Positions 53,135 through 64,000 are shown, counted from the first letter of the stretch. The stretch is 64,000 nt of DNA from an uncultured Bacteroidota bacterium (GCA_902618245.1 CACMZR010000007.1:1-64000), one strand, 5' to 3'. Notes: generated from the letters alone by a model not told the origin. Translations and numbers: made by a program.

Positions 53135-53229
53135 ATAAATTATAATACACCTTTGAGTATAAGACGAGGTTAAAACAAATTAAATAAACGACAATCACAA
53201 AATATAATTTCGTTTGTATATTAACGTTC

Positions 53230-54903
53230 ATGAAACTTAATAAATATAGTCAAGCAGTCACACAGGACCCTACCCAGCCAGCAGCACAAGCGATGTTACA
53301 CGCAATTGGTCTGTCGGATGATGATTTCCAAAAACCTCTAATTGGTATTGCGTCCACAGGCTATGAAGGTAATCCATGTAATATGCATTTGAATGGACTT
53401 GCCCAAAAAATAAAAACTGGTATTAATTCACAATCTTTGGTTGGTCTAATTTTTAATACAATAGGTGTTAGTGATGGAATATCTATGGGAACTTCTGGTA
53501 TGCGATATTCCTTACCTTCAAGAGATATTATTGCAGATTCTATCGAGACAGTGGTACAGGGGATGTCTTATGACGGTGTAGTTACCATTGTAGGGTGTGA
53601 TAAAAATATGCCTGGAGCACTTATAGCTATGTTACGTTTGAATAGACCTTCTATTTTGATGTATGGAGGAACTATTGCAGCAGGATGTCATAACAATAAA
53701 GAGCTCGATGTTGTATCTGCATTCGAAGCCTGGGGTGAAAAGGTTGCAGGTAAAATTGATGACTCCGAATACAAAAACATAATAAAAAATGCTTGTCCAG
53801 GAGCTGGTGCGTGTGGGGGTATGTATACAGCTAATACAATGGCGTCAGCTATAGAGGCATGCGGGATGTCTTTACCTTTTAATTCTTCTAATCCTGCTGT
53901 AAGTGATCAAAAAAATGATGAATGTGAAAATTTAGGTTTTTATCTTAAAAGTTTATTAGAAAAAGATTTAAAACCTCGTGATATTCTCACAAGAAAATCT
54001 CTTGAAAATGCATTACGTTTAATTACAGTACTTGGTGGATCAACAAATGCTGTACTTCATTTTTTAGCTATAGCAAAAGCAGCCCAAATTGATCTAAGTA
54101 TTGATGATTTTCAGAAAATTAGTGATTCAACCCCATTTTTAGCTGATCTTAAACCAAGTGGGAAATATTTGATGAAAGATTTGCATGCTGTTGGAGGTGT
54201 TCCAGCAGTTATGAAATATATGTTGGAATTAGGTATGTTACATGGAGATTGTATAACTGTTACAGGTAAGACCTTAGAAGAAAATCTAAAAAAAGTTTCT
54301 CCTCTATCTCCAAACCAAGATGTAATACTATCTATTGATAAACCAATTAAAAAAACAGGCCATATTCGAATTTTAAAAGGTAATCTTGCTGAAAAGGGAT
54401 CAGTTGCTAAAATTACAGGTAAAGAGGGTTTAGTTTTTAAAGGTCCAGCAAGGGTTTTTGATGGAGAGTTCGCTGCTAATCAGGGAATTAAATCTGGAAA
54501 AGTTTTGTCTGGAGATGTTGTTGTTATACGTTACGAAGGACCCAAAGGAGGACCTGGAATGCCTGAAATGCTTAAGCCCACTGCAGCAATTATGGGTGCA
54601 GGATTAGGTAAAAGCGTCGCTCTTATTACTGATGGACGTTTTTCAGGAGGCACGCATGGATTTGTTGTTGGGCATATTGTACCTGAGGCACAAGAAGGTG
54701 GTGTTATAGCAATTATTCAGGATGGAGATCAAATTACCATTGATGCTCAAAAAAATACTATAAATGTTAACATTTCCGACAAAGAGTTAGAAGTCAGGAA
54801 AGCAAAATGGACAAAGCCACCATATAAATTTGAAGAAGGAGTATTATATAAATATATAAAAAGTGTCGCTACTGCATCAGAGGGATGTGTAACTGATTCA
54901 TAA
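53230..54903 (+). CDS. ilvD: Dihydroxy-acid dehydratase
   Basis: 557-residue iron-sulfur dehydratase giving the 2-oxoacid precursors of valine and isoleucine. Cluster cysteines are in [23 protein letters not shown] and [18 protein letters not shown]; the C-terminal signature is [17 protein letters not shown]. Length and all motifs are normal. It opens a five-gene branched-chain amino acid operon. Confidence 0.97.
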   Translation: MKLNKYSQAVTQDPTQPAAQAMLHAIGLSDDDFQKPLIGIASTGYEGNPCNMHLNGLAQKIKTGINSQSLVGLIFNTIGVSDGISMGTSGMRYSLPSRDIIADSIETVVQGMSYDGVVTIVGCDKNMPGALIAMLRLNRPSILMYGGTIAAGCHNNKELDVVSAFEAWGEKVAGKIDDSEYKNIIKNACPGAGACGGMYTANTMASAIEACGMSLPFNSSNPAVSDQKNDECENLGFYLKSLLEKDLKPRDILTRKSLENALRLITVLGGSTNAVLHFLAIAKAAQIDLSIDDFQKISDSTPFLADLKPSGKYLMKDLHAVGGVPAVMKYMLELGMLHGDCITVTGKTLEENLKKVSPLSPNQDVILSIDKPIKKTGHIRILKGNLAEKGSVAKITGKEGLVFKGPARVFDGEFAANQGIKSGKVLSGDVVVIRYEGPKGGPGMPEMLKPTAAIMGAGLGKSVALITDGRFSGGTHGFVVGHIVPEAQEGGVIAIIQDGDQITIDAQKNTINVNISDKELEVRKAKWTKPPYKFEEGVLYKYIKSVATASEGCVTDS

Positions 54904-54907
54904 ACGT

Positions 54908-56641
54908 ATGGAAATTAAAACGAAAAAAAAATCAATGACAAATTATGATAATTCAATTAGAATTTCTGGTGCTGAAGCAGTAATAAGGTGTTTACTTGAA
55001 GAGGGAGCAGATTTGGTTTACGGTTATCCTGGAGGGGCCATAATGCCAATTTATGATGAATTATACAAGTATCAAGATAAACTACACCATGTACTTACTC
55101 GTCATGAACAAGGTGCAGCTCATTCCGCACAAGGTTTTGCTCGAACCTCAGGGAAAGTTGGTGTTGCAATGGCAACATCAGGTCCAGGAGCGACTAACTT
55201 AGTTACGGGTATTGCCGATGCACAAATTGATTCTACACCAATGGTGTGTATTACAGGACAAGTTGCCTCTCATCTACTTGGATCTGACGCATTCCAGGAA
55301 ACTGATATTATAGGTATCTCAACTCCGGTTACAAAATGGAATTACCAAATAACTAAGGCGAGTGAAATCCCTGAGATTATGGCAAAAGCTTTTTATATAG
55401 CTAGAACTGGTAGACCTGGACCTGTTTTAATAGATATAACTAAAGATGCTCAATTTGATTCTCTTGAATTTTCATATAAAAAGTGTAATGGTATTAGAAG
55501 CTATACCCCAACAGCAAAACTTTCTAATAAATCAATTGAAGAGGCTTTGGAATTAATCAATCTAGCTAAAAAGCCTTTTGTTGTTTGGGGACAAGGAGTA
55601 ATATTGGGAAATGCAGAGAATGAATTAAAAACATTTTTGGAAAAATCAGGAATACCTGCAGCTTGGACCATTCTTGGACTTTCAGCACTTCCAACCAACC
55701 ATCCCATGAATCGGGGAATGGTTGGAATGCATGGAAATTATGCGCCTAACATACTCACTAACGAATGCGACCTACTAATTGCGATTGGTATGCGCTTTGA
55801 TGACCGTGTGACTGGTGATCTTAACACATATGCAAAACAAGCAAAAATTATACATTTAGAATTAGATCCTGCTGAGGTAAATAAAAATGTAGTTGTGGAT
55901 GTAGCCTTAATTTCTGATTGTAAAATTTCATTGCAAGAATTGAACAAAAAAATTAAGACTAAAGTTTACCCAAACTGGATTAAACGTTTTGATGATCTTG
56001 ATAAAATAGAATATGATAAAGTAATCAAGCATGATTTACATCCAAAAAAAGAAGGGCTTACAATGGGTGAAAGTATAGAAATGATTAATAAGTATTCTAA
56101 AAACGACGCAATTATAGTGACAGATGTTGGTCAACATCAGATGGTGGCTTGCCGTTATGCTAAGTTTAGCCAAACGAAAAGTAATGTAACTTCTGGAGGC
56201 CTTGGGACAATGGGTTTTGCTCTACCTGCAGCTATTGGAGCCAAAATGGGAGCTCCCAGACGAGAAGTTGTTGCTGTTATAGGAGATGGAGGTTATCAAA
56301 TGACAATACAAGAATTAGGAACCATTTTCCAACAACAAATTGCCGTTAAAATTGTTGTTTTAAACAATGACTTTTTAGGAATGGTTCGCCAATGGCAGCA
56401 GCTTTTTTTTGACAAACGCTATGCTTCGACAGAAATGGTCAACCCAGATTTTGTAACAATCGCTAAAGGCTTTAGGATTAAAGCTAAACGAGTGGAAAAA
56501 AGAGACGATTTAGAAACTGCTATTAGCGAAATGATAAATTCAAAAGAACCATATTTCCTTGAAATTTGTGTTGAAAAAGAAGATAACGTATTTCCAATGA
56601 TACCTTCAGGTGCAAGTGTTTCAGACATACGGTTAGAATAA
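54908..56641 (+). CDS. ilvB: Acetolactate synthase large subunit
   Basis: 577-residue thiamine-diphosphate enzyme condensing pyruvate with pyruvate or 2-oxobutyrate. The catalytic Glu is in TRHEQGAAHSAQGFAR, the FAD/middle domain holds GMRFDDRVTGDL, and the cofactor motif runs from GDGGYQMTIQEL to VVLNNDFLGMVRQW. An internal ATG at 54938 is a possible alternative start, ten codons on. The four-base gap to ilvD and the one-base gap to ilvN indicate coupled translation. Confidence 0.96.
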   Translation: MEIKTKKKSMTNYDNSIRISGAEAVIRCLLEEGADLVYGYPGGAIMPIYDELYKYQDKLHHVLTRHEQGAAHSAQGFARTSGKVGVAMATSGPGATNLVTGIADAQIDSTPMVCITGQVASHLLGSDAFQETDIIGISTPVTKWNYQITKASEIPEIMAKAFYIARTGRPGPVLIDITKDAQFDSLEFSYKKCNGIRSYTPTAKLSNKSIEEALELINLAKKPFVVWGQGVILGNAENELKTFLEKSGIPAAWTILGLSALPTNHPMNRGMVGMHGNYAPNILTNECDLLIAIGMRFDDRVTGDLNTYAKQAKIIHLELDPAEVNKNVVVDVALISDCKISLQELNKKIKTKVYPNWIKRFDDLDKIEYDKVIKHDLHPKKEGLTMGESIEMINKYSKNDAIIVTDVGQHQMVACRYAKFSQTKSNVTSGGLGTMGFALPAAIGAKMGAPRREVVAVIGDGGYQMTIQELGTIFQQQIAVKIVVLNNDFLGMVRQWQQLFFDKRYASTEMVNPDFVTIAKGFRIKAKRVEKRDDLETAISEMINSKEPYFLEICVEKEDNVFPMIPSGASVSDIRLE

Positions 56642-56642
56642 T

Positions 56643-57173
56643 ATGAAAAATATCACATACACAATATCAGTATATGCAGAGAATAATGTTGGTTTGCTAA
56701 ATCGCATTTCTGCAATTTTTCTAAAGCGCCACATAAATTTAGAAAGCTTTTCCACATCTGCATCAGAAATTCCAGATGTATTTCGATTTGTAATTGTTGT
56801 TAATACAGATGCAGACAGGGTTAGAAAAATTGTTCAACAAATTGAAAAACAAGTTGATGTTATTAAGGCTTTTTACCATACTGATGAGGAGACAATCTTT
56901 CAAGAAAATGCATTATATAAAGTAAAGTCAAGCTCATTATTCGAAGAACGCCATATTCAAAATATTATCAAGTCAAGTCATGCAACCATTGTTACAGTTT
57001 CTCCAGAATTCTTTGTAATTGAATTAACTGGCTTTAGAGAAGAAACTGAAAAATTAAGAAAAGATTTGACACCATACGGGCTATTACAATTTGTTCGTTC
57101 AGGGAGGATTTCAGTAACAAAAGCAAAGATGGGTATATCAGAAATTTTAAATACTTTTAAAATCACGAAATAG
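56643..57173 (+). CDS. ilvN: Acetolactate synthase small (regulatory) subunit
   Basis: 176-residue regulatory subunit with an N-terminal ACT domain ([20 protein letters not shown], then [10 protein letters not shown]-like [12 protein letters not shown]) and a second C-terminal regulatory domain with [17 protein letters not shown] and [10 protein letters not shown]. It should bind valine and give feedback inhibition of the large subunit encoded one base upstream. Confidence 0.94.
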   Translation: MKNITYTISVYAENNVGLLNRISAIFLKRHINLESFSTSASEIPDVFRFVIVVNTDADRVRKIVQQIEKQVDVIKAFYHTDEETIFQENALYKVKSSSLFEERHIQNIIKSSHATIVTVSPEFFVIELTGFREETEKLRKDLTPYGLLQFVRSGRISVTKAKMGISEILNTFKITK

Positions 57174-57181
57174 TAAAAATT

Positions 57182-58654
57182 ATGTCAAATTATTTCAATC
57201 AACTATCATTGAGAGAGCAACTTCGCCAATTAGGACAATGCAGATTTATGGAATCATCAGAATTTGAAGGAGGTATTTCAGTTCTTGAAGGAAAACAAAT
57301 TGTAATTATAGGCTGTGGAGCTCAAGGCTTAAACCAAGGATTAAATATGCGTGATTCAGGTTTAAAAATCAAATATGCACTTAGAGAGAGTGCTATTAAA
57401 CAAAAGAGAGCTTCTTACGCTAATGCAACAACAAATAACTTTGAAGTAGGACAATATAAAGAATTAATACCATCTGCAGATCTTGTCATTAATCTAACTC
57501 CAGATAAAAATCATACCTCAGTTGTAGAAGAAATTATGCCTTTAATGAAAAAAGGAGCAACGTTGTCATATTCTCATGGATTTAACATTGTTGAAGAAGG
57601 TATGAAGGTGCGTGAGGATCTGACTGTAATTATGGTTGCACCTAAATGTCCAGGATCAGAAGTAAGAGAAGAATATAAAAGAGGGTTCGGAGTACCAACA
57701 TTAATTGCCGTACATCCTGAGAATGATCCTAATGGTGACGGACTTGATCAAGCAAAAGCCTATGCATTTGCTACAGGAGGTCATCGTGCCGGAGTTTTAG
57801 AATCTTCTTTTGTTGCTGAAGTTAAATCCGACTTGATGGGTGAGCAAACAATTCTTTGTGGCGTATTGCAAACAGGATCTATTTTAAGTTTCAACAAAAT
57901 GGTAGATGAAGGAATAGATCACGGATATGCAGCTAAATTAATTCAATATGGTTGGGAGACTATCACCGAGGCATTGAAGCACGGAGGAATAACGAATATG
58001 ATGGATCGTTTATCAAATCCAGCGAAGATAAAGGCATTTGAATTGTCTGAAAGGTTGAAGAAAATTTTGACCCCTTTGTTTCAAAAGCATATGGATGACA
58101 TTATGTCTGGACATTTTTCTAAAACTATGATGCAAGATTGGGATAATGACGACAAAAACTTATTGGCGTGGAGAGCTGAAACTGAAAAAACAGCTTTTGA
58201 AAAAACACCAATTACAAAACAGGAAATATTGGAACAGGAGTTTTTTGACAATGGAATTTTAATGGTTGCTTTTGTAAGAGCTGGCGTTGAACTTGCATTC
58301 GACACAATGGTTGCCGCTGGTATTAAAGAAGAATCAGCATATTACGAATCATTACATGAAACGCCCTTAATTGCCAATACGATTGCTAGAAAAAAATTAT
58401 TTGAGATGAATAGAATAATCTCTGATACAGCAGAATATGGTTGTTACTTATTTGATCACGCGGCAAAACCTATTTTGGCTGAATTTATGAAAGACATTAA
58501 ATCCGATGTTATTGGTAATGGGAACAATTTTGGGGATTATGGTGTTGATAATAAAAAGTTAATTGATATTAATGAAATAATACGTTACCATCCTGTAGAG
58601 ATAATTGGCTACGAATTGAGGACCTCAATGACAGCTATGAAGAAAATTTTGTAA
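57182..58654 (+). CDS. ilvC: Ketol-acid reductoisomerase (class II, long form)
   Basis: 490-residue enzyme, the long class II form with a duplicated C-terminal domain as in E. coli, not the 330-residue class I form. The coenzyme loop is [20 protein letters not shown]; the later [14 protein letters not shown] region carries NADPH-phosphate contacts; Mg2+ ligands lie in [15 protein letters not shown] and in the [14 protein letters not shown] repeat. It converts acetolactates to dihydroxy acids. The stop abuts the ilvA start. Confidence 0.96.
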   Translation: MSNYFNQLSLREQLRQLGQCRFMESSEFEGGISVLEGKQIVIIGCGAQGLNQGLNMRDSGLKIKYALRESAIKQKRASYANATTNNFEVGQYKELIPSADLVINLTPDKNHTSVVEEIMPLMKKGATLSYSHGFNIVEEGMKVREDLTVIMVAPKCPGSEVREEYKRGFGVPTLIAVHPENDPNGDGLDQAKAYAFATGGHRAGVLESSFVAEVKSDLMGEQTILCGVLQTGSILSFNKMVDEGIDHGYAAKLIQYGWETITEALKHGGITNMMDRLSNPAKIKAFELSERLKKILTPLFQKHMDDIMSGHFSKTMMQDWDNDDKNLLAWRAETEKTAFEKTPITKQEILEQEFFDNGILMVAFVRAGVELAFDTMVAAGIKEESAYYESLHETPLIANTIARKKLFEMNRIISDTAEYGCYLFDHAAKPILAEFMKDIKSDVIGNGNNFGDYGVDNKKLIDINEIIRYHPVEIIGYELRTSMTAMKKIL

Positions 58655-59905
58655 ATGCAATCACTTCCATCACTAGAAGGAGTGACCAAAGCGGAAAAAA
58701 GGCTTAAGGGTTTAATACGAGTCACTCCTTTGGAATTCAATAAACGTTTATCTAATATTACTAACTCGACTGTTCTTTTAAAAAGAGAAGATGTTCAGCA
58801 AATAAGGTCATTCAAAATTAGGGGTGCGTATAATAAAATCTCATCACTAGATGAAAACGACTTTAAAAATGGAATTGTATGTGCTAGTGCTGGTAATCAT
58901 GCTCAAGGGTTTGCTTTTTCATGTAAAAAATTAAAAATAAGTGGTGAGGTATATATGCCAGCCACAACTCCGCAACAAAAAATTTCACAAGTTAGAATGT
59001 TTGGAGGGGATTATGTTGATATCAAATTAGTTGGAGACACATATGATGCCTGTCAAACAGTTGCCTTAAATGCAGCAAAAAAGTCCAAAAAAATTTTTAT
59101 TCATCCTTTTGACGATAAAATTGTCATCGAGGGTCAGGCAACAATAGCATTGGAAATGCTTAAACAAAGCTCAAGAAGTTATGATTACATAATCGTCCCA
59201 ATCGGAGGAGGTGGCCTTGTATCTGGTATTTTAACAGTTCTAAAAGGACTTTCTCCAAATACTAAAGTTATAGGTGTAGAACCTGAGGGTGCCCCAAGTA
59301 TGAAGACCTCAATAAATTTAGGAAAAAGAATATCACTTAGTGAGATCGATGGATTCGTAGATGGGGCAGCTGTTCGCCAAGTGGGGAAATTACCATTCAA
59401 AATTTGTAAAGATCTTTTAGATGAAATTATTTTGGTCCCAGAAGGAAAAGTGTGCCAAACGATTTTGGATCTCTATAGTATGGATGGTATTATTGCTGAA
59501 CCTGCGGGAGCGTTAGCTATTTCTGCATTAGATATGATAAAAAACATTATTTCTAAAAAGCATATTGGTGTTTTACTATGTGGAGGTAATAATGACGTTT
59601 TCCGCATGCCAGAAATTAAAGAACGTGCTCTAGTCTATGGTGGATTAAAACATTATTTTTTAGTTGATTTTCCTCAACGCTCTGGCGCGTTAAAACAATT
59701 TGTTACTCAAATACTAGGGAAAAATGATGACATTACCCATTTTGAGTTTTCCAAAAAAAATTTCAGAAACAATGCACCTGCCGTTGTTGGAATTCAATTA
59801 AAAAAAGCTGCTGATTTTGAGCTTTTGGTAGAAAGAATGAAAAAGTATAACTTTCACTTCGATTATTTAAATAACAAACAGAGTTTGTTTCAATTTTTAA
59901 TCTAA
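58655..59905 (+). CDS. ilvA: Threonine ammonia-lyase (threonine deaminase)
   Basis: 416-residue PLP enzyme making 2-oxobutyrate for isoleucine synthesis. The PLP lysine is in [12 protein letters not shown] near residue 52, the substrate loop is ASAGNHAQG, and the phosphate-binding loop is [13 protein letters not shown] single C-terminal ACT-like domain (about 330-416, starting [17 protein letters not shown]) suggests feedback regulation by isoleucine. It follows ilvC without a gap. Confidence 0.95.
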   Translation: MQSLPSLEGVTKAEKRLKGLIRVTPLEFNKRLSNITNSTVLLKREDVQQIRSFKIRGAYNKISSLDENDFKNGIVCASAGNHAQGFAFSCKKLKISGEVYMPATTPQQKISQVRMFGGDYVDIKLVGDTYDACQTVALNAAKKSKKIFIHPFDDKIVIEGQATIALEMLKQSSRSYDYIIVPIGGGGLVSGILTVLKGLSPNTKVIGVEPEGAPSMKTSINLGKRISLSEIDGFVDGAAVRQVGKLPFKICKDLLDEIILVPEGKVCQTILDLYSMDGIIAEPAGALAISALDMIKNIISKKHIGVLLCGGNNDVFRMPEIKERALVYGGLKHYFLVDFPQRSGALKQFVTQILGKNDDITHFEFSKKNFRNNAPAVVGIQLKKAADFELLVERMKKYNFHFDYLNNKQSLFQFLI

Positions 59906-59922
59906 AATTGCAAAAAAAGAAA

Positions 59923-61503
59923 ATGAAAAATATTATAACTGAAATACCAGACGAACATAAAATTAAACCCTTGGCTTGCGAAGAATATCTGGTAAATGGC
60001 CAAATAAAAAAATGGAAAGGAGCTACATCAGAGGTTTTTTCTGTTATACGAACTGATGGGGAACCCACACTACTAGGAACAATTCCAGACATGGAAACTG
60101 ATTCTGCTTTGGAAGCTCTAGATGCTGCCAAAACAGCCTTTAATAGAGGTCAAGGTTTATGGCCTACAATGAAAGTTGGAGAACGACTAAAATGTATGGA
60201 AACCTTTGTGGAAAAAATGAAATTTCATCGCGAAGAAGTAGTAAATCTTTTAATGTGGGAGATTTGTAAAAATAAATCCGACTCATATAAAGAATTCGAC
60301 AGAACAATTGACTATATATATGATACTATTGAAGCTTATAAGGATCTCGATAGAACAGCAGCAAAGTTTGACAAAGAAGGAGGTATTTATGCCCACATAA
60401 GACGAGGTCCTTTAGGCGTTGTGCTTTGTTTAGGTCCTTATAACTACCCTTTAAATGAGACTTTTTGTTTGTTAATTCCTGCAATCATTATGGGTAATAC
60501 AGCTATTTTTAAACCAGCAAAACATGGAGTTTTGTTAATAGCGCCATTACTAAAAGCATTTCAAGAGAGTTTCCCACCTGGAGTTGTAAACATTTTATTC
60601 GGTAGGGGAAGAAAAATTGCTACTCCAATAATGAAGACTGGTTTAATTGATGTTCTAGCCTTAATTGGTCATAGTTCATCAGCTGTCTCACTACAAGATC
60701 AACATCCCAATAAAAATCGTTTGAGATTAGTACTTGGTTTAGAAGCTAAAAATCCAGGTATCATTCTTCCTGACGCTGATTTAGACCATACAATTAAAGA
60801 GTGTATATCTGGAACTTTGTCTTATAATGGCCAGAGATGTACAGCTCTTAAGGTATTGTATGTTCATGAATCTATAGTTGATGAATTTAATCAGCAATTT
60901 GCTAAGGCAGTGGATAATTTGAAATTAGGAATGCCCTGGGATGATGCTTTTTTGACACCTTTACCAGAACCTACAAAACCATCATATATTCAAGAATTGA
61001 TTAAGGATGCAATCGATAAAGGCGCTAAAGTTATAAATAAAAAAGGTGGTCAATTAACTGATAATTATTCTTTTCCTGCAATTTTATATCCAGTCACTGA
61101 AGATATGAAGCTCTATCAAGAAGAACAATTTGGTCCTGTAATTCCAATTATTCCTTATAAAGAAATTGATGAACCTCTTGACGCTATGGCTGCTTCAGAA
61201 TACGGTCAGCAAGTTAGTTTGTTTGGCAGAGATGTATCTAGACTAGCTCCTCTAGTAGACACACTTGCCAATTTAGTTTGCCGAGTTAATCTTAATTCTG
61301 CATGTCAAAGGGGTCCAGATGTTTACCCTTTCACAGGAAGAAAAAATTCAGCTGTGAGTACCTTAAGTGTTCACGACGCCTTACGCTCCTTTTCTATAAG
61401 AACCTTTTTGGCTTCAAAAGATACACCCTCAAATAATGAAATTTTAGAGCGCTTACTTAACTCAGAAAAATCAAACTTTGTCTCTACAGACTATTTGCTG
61501 TAG
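59923..61503 (+). CDS. gapN: NADP-dependent non-phosphorylating glyceraldehyde-3-phosphate dehydrogenase
   Basis: 526-residue aldehyde dehydrogenase family member from the ATG at 59923; a TTG five codons earlier is less likely. The active-site Cys is in [16 protein letters not shown], the Glu in [18 protein letters not shown], and [16 protein letters not shown] fits the GapN branch, including [24 protein letters not shown]-type residues before the end. It oxidises glyceraldehyde 3-phosphate straight to 3-phosphoglycerate, yielding NADPH. It is the last gene of the ilv operon, which would place NADPH supply next to NADPH-using IlvC. Confidence 0.9.
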   Translation: MKNIITEIPDEHKIKPLACEEYLVNGQIKKWKGATSEVFSVIRTDGEPTLLGTIPDMETDSALEALDAAKTAFNRGQGLWPTMKVGERLKCMETFVEKMKFHREEVVNLLMWEICKNKSDSYKEFDRTIDYIYDTIEAYKDLDRTAAKFDKEGGIYAHIRRGPLGVVLCLGPYNYPLNETFCLLIPAIIMGNTAIFKPAKHGVLLIAPLLKAFQESFPPGVVNILFGRGRKIATPIMKTGLIDVLALIGHSSSAVSLQDQHPNKNRLRLVLGLEAKNPGIILPDADLDHTIKECISGTLSYNGQRCTALKVLYVHESIVDEFNQQFAKAVDNLKLGMPWDDAFLTPLPEPTKPSYIQELIKDAIDKGAKVINKKGGQLTDNYSFPAILYPVTEDMKLYQEEQFGPVIPIIPYKEIDEPLDAMAASEYGQQVSLFGRDVSRLAPLVDTLANLVCRVNLNSACQRGPDVYPFTGRKNSAVSTLSVHDALRSFSIRTFLASKDTPSNNEILERLLNSEKSNFVSTDYLL

Positions 61504-61536
61504 TATTCAATTAAATTTTCTTTTAAAACTTGAATA
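61504..61536. terminator. Inverted repeat between gapN and a convergent methyltransferase gene
   Basis: Perfect seven-base arms TATTCAA (61504-61510) and TTGAATA (61530-61536) with inner A/T pairing, overlapping the stop of the minus-strand gene. It has no marked T-run and is offered as a weak bidirectional terminator. Confidence 0.4.
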
Positions 61537-62121
61537 AATAAAAGATTGTTCTGTGTTAAATGGAGTTTTATGTATTTTATACTCACAGTCTATTAATTTG
61601 AAGCTGTCTTCAAAATTACTTTTTATTGTATCACAATTATATCGAGTAACTTGAAGTCCACTACATTTAAGTGGACCACGATCTGAAAATGCACTAATTA
61701 ATAGGTGATTTTTAACATTCTTTCTTACAACATCTTTATAATAGTTTATATGTTTTGGTTCAGTGAGAAAATGAAAACAAGCCCTATCATGCCAAAGATT
61801 ATATGTTTTTTTTGGTTTAAAGTTTAAAATATCACATGAAATCCATTCTATTTTATTTGAGATTTTTCCTAATCTTAGTTTTGCACGTTTAAGGGCATTT
61901 TCTGATATGTCTAAAACAGTAATGTTATCAAACCCCAGTTCTAGAAGTGAATCAACAACACGACTATCACCACCACCGATATCTATAATAGGTAAACTTT
62001 TATCTAAACTTAAACTTTCAATAAATTCTATGCTGTAGGATGGATAATCTTCAGTCCAACTAACTTCAGAAGGTCCCTTTGTTTCATATATATTATTCCA
62101 ATGTTCTACATTATTACTCAT
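61507..62121 (-). CDS. Class I SAM-dependent methyltransferase
   Basis: 204-residue soluble methyltransferase. Motif I is LPIIDIGGGDSRVVDSLLE near residue 45, the acidic end of strand 2 is in VLDISENALKRAK, and strand 4 carries WISCDIL then WHDRACFHFL. The length and WxxIYxxKGPxxVSWxExxP opening resemble thiopurine/tellurite-type methyltransferases found in many Bacteroidota. The substrate is unknown. It lies one base after the truncated DUF5916 gene, so the two may share a transcript. Confidence 0.88.
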   Translation of the reverse strand: MSNNVEHWNNIYETKGPSEVSWTEDYPSYSIEFIESLSLDKSLPIIDIGGGDSRVVDSLLELGFDNITVLDISENALKRAKLRLGKISNKIEWISCDILNFKPKKTYNLWHDRACFHFLTEPKHINYYKDVVRKNVKNHLLISAFSDRGPLKCSGLQVTRYNCDTIKSNFEDSFKLIDCEYKIHKTPFNTEQSFIYSSFKRKFN

Positions 62122-62122
62122 T

Positions 62123-64000
62123 TTATAAATTTAACCAATAATTTATTTTTAGTGTTAAACTCCATGTCCTTAAAGTTAAAGGGATCTTAGTTTCATTGCT
62201 ATTAAATACTAAAAAAATATCAGAGGCAGGTTTATAGCGCCATTGGAACCTAGAATTAAAATTCCAAACACCTTGTTGTTCATTGTATTGTATTAGGTTT
62301 GAAAAAAAAATCGTATTTGTAAATGTTAGATTTGCTTTTAATCCGAAAAGCCAAAATGAATTATTTTTCCATGGATATGGAAGATTAATTTGATTAAAAT
62401 TCACTACAGAACTTATGTCCAAAAGTGGCTGAAATCTATATCCAAACTCTCCAAGAAAGGCAGTTCTTTTTCCTTGGTTGTAATATCCACCATTAATAGC
62501 TTCCACTGAATAGGTAAATCTATTTTGGGGTTTACCTTCATAAGAAAAAATTAAACTATTCCAATTATGCTCTGTACCTTCTTGAAGTGTTGATATTCCA
62601 TTTCTTAAAGGATCAAAATCAGATAATAATTGAATGAATTGATTTTGAAAGCCTATTGATAGACGACTTCGATTTCTAAAATTAAAGAGATATTTTAGTG
62701 ATGTTAATCTGTCTTTATTATCCCAATTGGTATTAAAAAAAAATGTTTGTTCGATACTTGGACCATGCGAGAGTAAAGATTTCTCATTTTGTAAGTATAT
62801 CAAATGTCCAGCTCTTGAATGTAGCTTAAAAATATTTTTTCTAGGTATAAAACCGACTTCTGCTGTATAACCTTTTGAAATATATTCCTGTTGGACTCTC
62901 CAATTCCATCTTACTGATTGATAAGCTATATGAGAAGCAAAGACATTTCCTTGATTCTCCTTTAATGAACTTAATGACTGTAAAAATAATAGTTTACCAT
63001 TCCATAAGTTGTCTTCAGAAAAGTAGTTGTATTCAATCCCAAGATTCCTATTAAATATAGGATTTGAAATAGGTGAACTATTCGAATTAAATTTTTGCTT
63101 GTTAACAAAAATTAAACTAATGTTAGATCTATCTAAAACTTTTCTCTGTAAAGTAATGACACCGAAATTTTCAGAAGCTAAAGCTAAGTTTTCTTCAGAC
63201 TGAGTTTGAAGATTTAGAAGACCTAGTCTCCAATTCTCATCAATATTTCCACTTAATCTTAGACCCCCAATAATAGGTACATTGAGCCCTACTCTCCTTG
63301 AAAAAAAAGGACGAATAGTTTTGTATCCAAAATTTGAAAATAGGTCTGCATTTTCTAAAAAAAATTGTCTTCTCTCAGGGAAAAAAAGTTCAAATCGATC
63401 AAGATTTGTTACCTGTCTATCTACCTCGGCTTGGGAAAAATCAGGATTAACTGTAATATCTAAGTTCAAAGCAGAAGTCAAATTATATTTTATGTCACCC
63501 CCAATTTTAAAGTTATTGCCCTCTACATTATCATTTTTTCTAAAAGCATTGTTTGCAACGTAAGGTATCAAGGAAATGTTATTTTCCTGTTTTGGTGGAG
63601 GGTCCACCCAAATCAGTGCTCCCGCATAAGCTAATGATACTGAAGGAAATTGACGTGGTACAGGTGCCCAGCTTGATTTTTCACTTGCTTTTAAATCAAG
63701 TCGGCTAAAATTTATTCCCCATTCTGAACTATTTTTATCATAACGTATAGATTTGAAAGGAATAGCAATTTCACAAACCCATTTTTTTTCATCAAATTTA
63801 ACCTTAGAGTACCATTTTGTATCCCAATTCAAATCTACATTTCGACCATCATACATAGTTCCATCCCATTGTGCACCATATGCATTTAAACCAAATGTAA
63901 AACCAGTAGTTTGATTATTGAATGGATCTATTGCTAAAAGGAAATTATCATTTTTATTAAATGAAAAGTCTCTTTTTAGAGATTCGACTACATATTTACC
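62123..64000 (-). CDS. DUF5916-domain outer-membrane protein (5' end outside window)
   Basis: The minus-strand frame is open to the end of the window, so the start lies beyond it; 625 residues are visible. An internal ATG at 63856 is not the start, because the upstream residues (FLLAIDPFNN, TTGFTFGLNAYGAQWDG) match the carbohydrate-binding-like N-terminal domain that precedes DUF5916. Next come EIAIPFKSIRY, LDITVNPDFSQAEVDRQVTN and FFPERRQFFLENADLF, hallmarks of the family, then many amphipathic strands of a predicted beta-barrel ending in LKINYWLNL. Function is unknown; surface glycan handling is often suggested but not shown here. Confidence 0.9.
   Translation of the reverse strand, partial: GKYVVESLKRDFSFNKNDNFLLAIDPFNNQTTGFTFGLNAYGAQWDGTMYDGRNVDLNWDTKWYSKVKFDEKKWVCEIAIPFKSIRYDKNSSEWGINFSRLDLKASEKSSWAPVPRQFPSVSLAYAGALIWVDPPPKQENNISLIPYVANNAFRKNDNVEGNNFKIGGDIKYNLTSALNLDITVNPDFSQAEVDRQVTNLDRFELFFPERRQFFLENADLFSNFGYKTIRPFFSRRVGLNVPIIGGLRLSGNIDENWRLGLLNLQTQSEENLALASENFGVITLQRKVLDRSNISLIFVNKQKFNSNSSPISNPIFNRNLGIEYNYFSEDNLWNGKLLFLQSLSSLKENQGNVFASHIAYQSVRWNWRVQQEYISKGYTAEVGFIPRKNIFKLHSRAGHLIYLQNEKSLLSHGPSIEQTFFFNTNWDNKDRLTSLKYLFNFRNRSRLSIGFQNQFIQLLSDFDPLRNGISTLQEGTEHNWNSLIFSYEGKPQNRFTYSVEAINGGYYNQGKRTAFLGEFGYRFQPLLDISSVVNFNQINLPYPWKNNSFWLFGLKANLTFTNTIFFSNLIQYNEQQGVWNFNSRFQWRYKPASDIFLVFNSNETKIPLTLRTWSLTLKINYWLNL

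Noticed and set aside
62123-63856. DUF5916 gene as complete from the ATG at 63856
   Set aside because: The frame stays open to the end of the window and the upstream residues match the family's N-terminal domain, so the gene is truncated by the window edge.

Overview
The window is a stretch of low-GC (roughly one third G+C) bacterial chromosome, almost certainly from a Bacteroidota member of the Flavobacteriia, probably a marine flavobacterium. The grounds are: arginine synthesis through acetylated intermediates with a transcarbamylase of the N-acetyl/succinyl-ornithine type; promoters that fit the Bacteroidota form (TTG or TTTG, about 20 nt, then TAnnTTTG); DUF6702-HupE, DUF5916, YHYH and LolA-like genes typical of that group; and many short lipoprotein signals. 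The exact genus is not determined. No CRISPR array, complete insertion sequence, rRNA or phage was seen. One tRNA gene, tRNA-Ser(UGA), is present.

Region 1 (1-9596) is a carbohydrate-use locus. A tight plus-strand operon encodes a Gfo/Idh/MocA oxidoreductase (cut by the window edge), a hexulose-phosphate-synthase-like decarboxylase, a zinc alcohol dehydrogenase-type enzyme, a short-chain dehydrogenase, a TIM-barrel sugar isomerase/epimerase, a SMP-30-type lactonase and a PhoPQ-type secreted alpha/beta hydrolase. A convergent membrane-anchored GH3 glycosidase closes it. Region 2 (9647-14661) is a five-gene operon: outer-membrane beta-barrel, LolD-like ATPase, two FtsX-type permeases and a LolA-like periplasmic carrier, together looking like an envelope lipid or lipoprotein export route. 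Region 3 (14686-18774, minus) holds two YHYH proteins, a SCO1 copper protein, a MORN-repeat protein and a DoxX-like membrane protein.

Region 4 (18961-26777) is more accessory: an RteC-like protein, a 59-residue protein and a 10-bp tandem array, then dipeptidase, DUF6702, HupE and S9 peptidase genes, a gene-poor stretch with decayed coding fragments, a repeat lipoprotein and the tRNA. Region 5 (26879-38533) is mostly housekeeping: TauE/SafE permease, RibB with a degenerate GTP cyclohydrolase II domain, LptF/G permease, LolA, FtsK, KatG, NhaC and dihydrolipoyl dehydrogenase.

Region 6 (38583-47332, minus) is a complete nine-gene arginine operon running GNAT-argG-argC-proC-argD-argF'-argB-argE-argH, with a structured GC-rich leader element. 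Region 7 has tilS followed by dsbD, the latter broken by a nine-G homopolymer. After a nitroreductase/aldehyde dehydrogenase pair comes region 8 (53230-61503), the isoleucine-valine operon ilvD-ilvB-ilvN-ilvC-ilvA with gapN as last gene. A methyltransferase and a truncated DUF5916 outer-membrane protein end the window.

The strongest candidates for something undescribed are the catabolic operon with an orphan HPS-like decarboxylase, the Lol-like operon that carries its own beta-barrel, the YHYH/SCO/MORN cluster, the poly-G frameshift in dsbD and the possible pseudoknot in the arg leader. All functional statements rest on reading motifs by eye; no database search was run.
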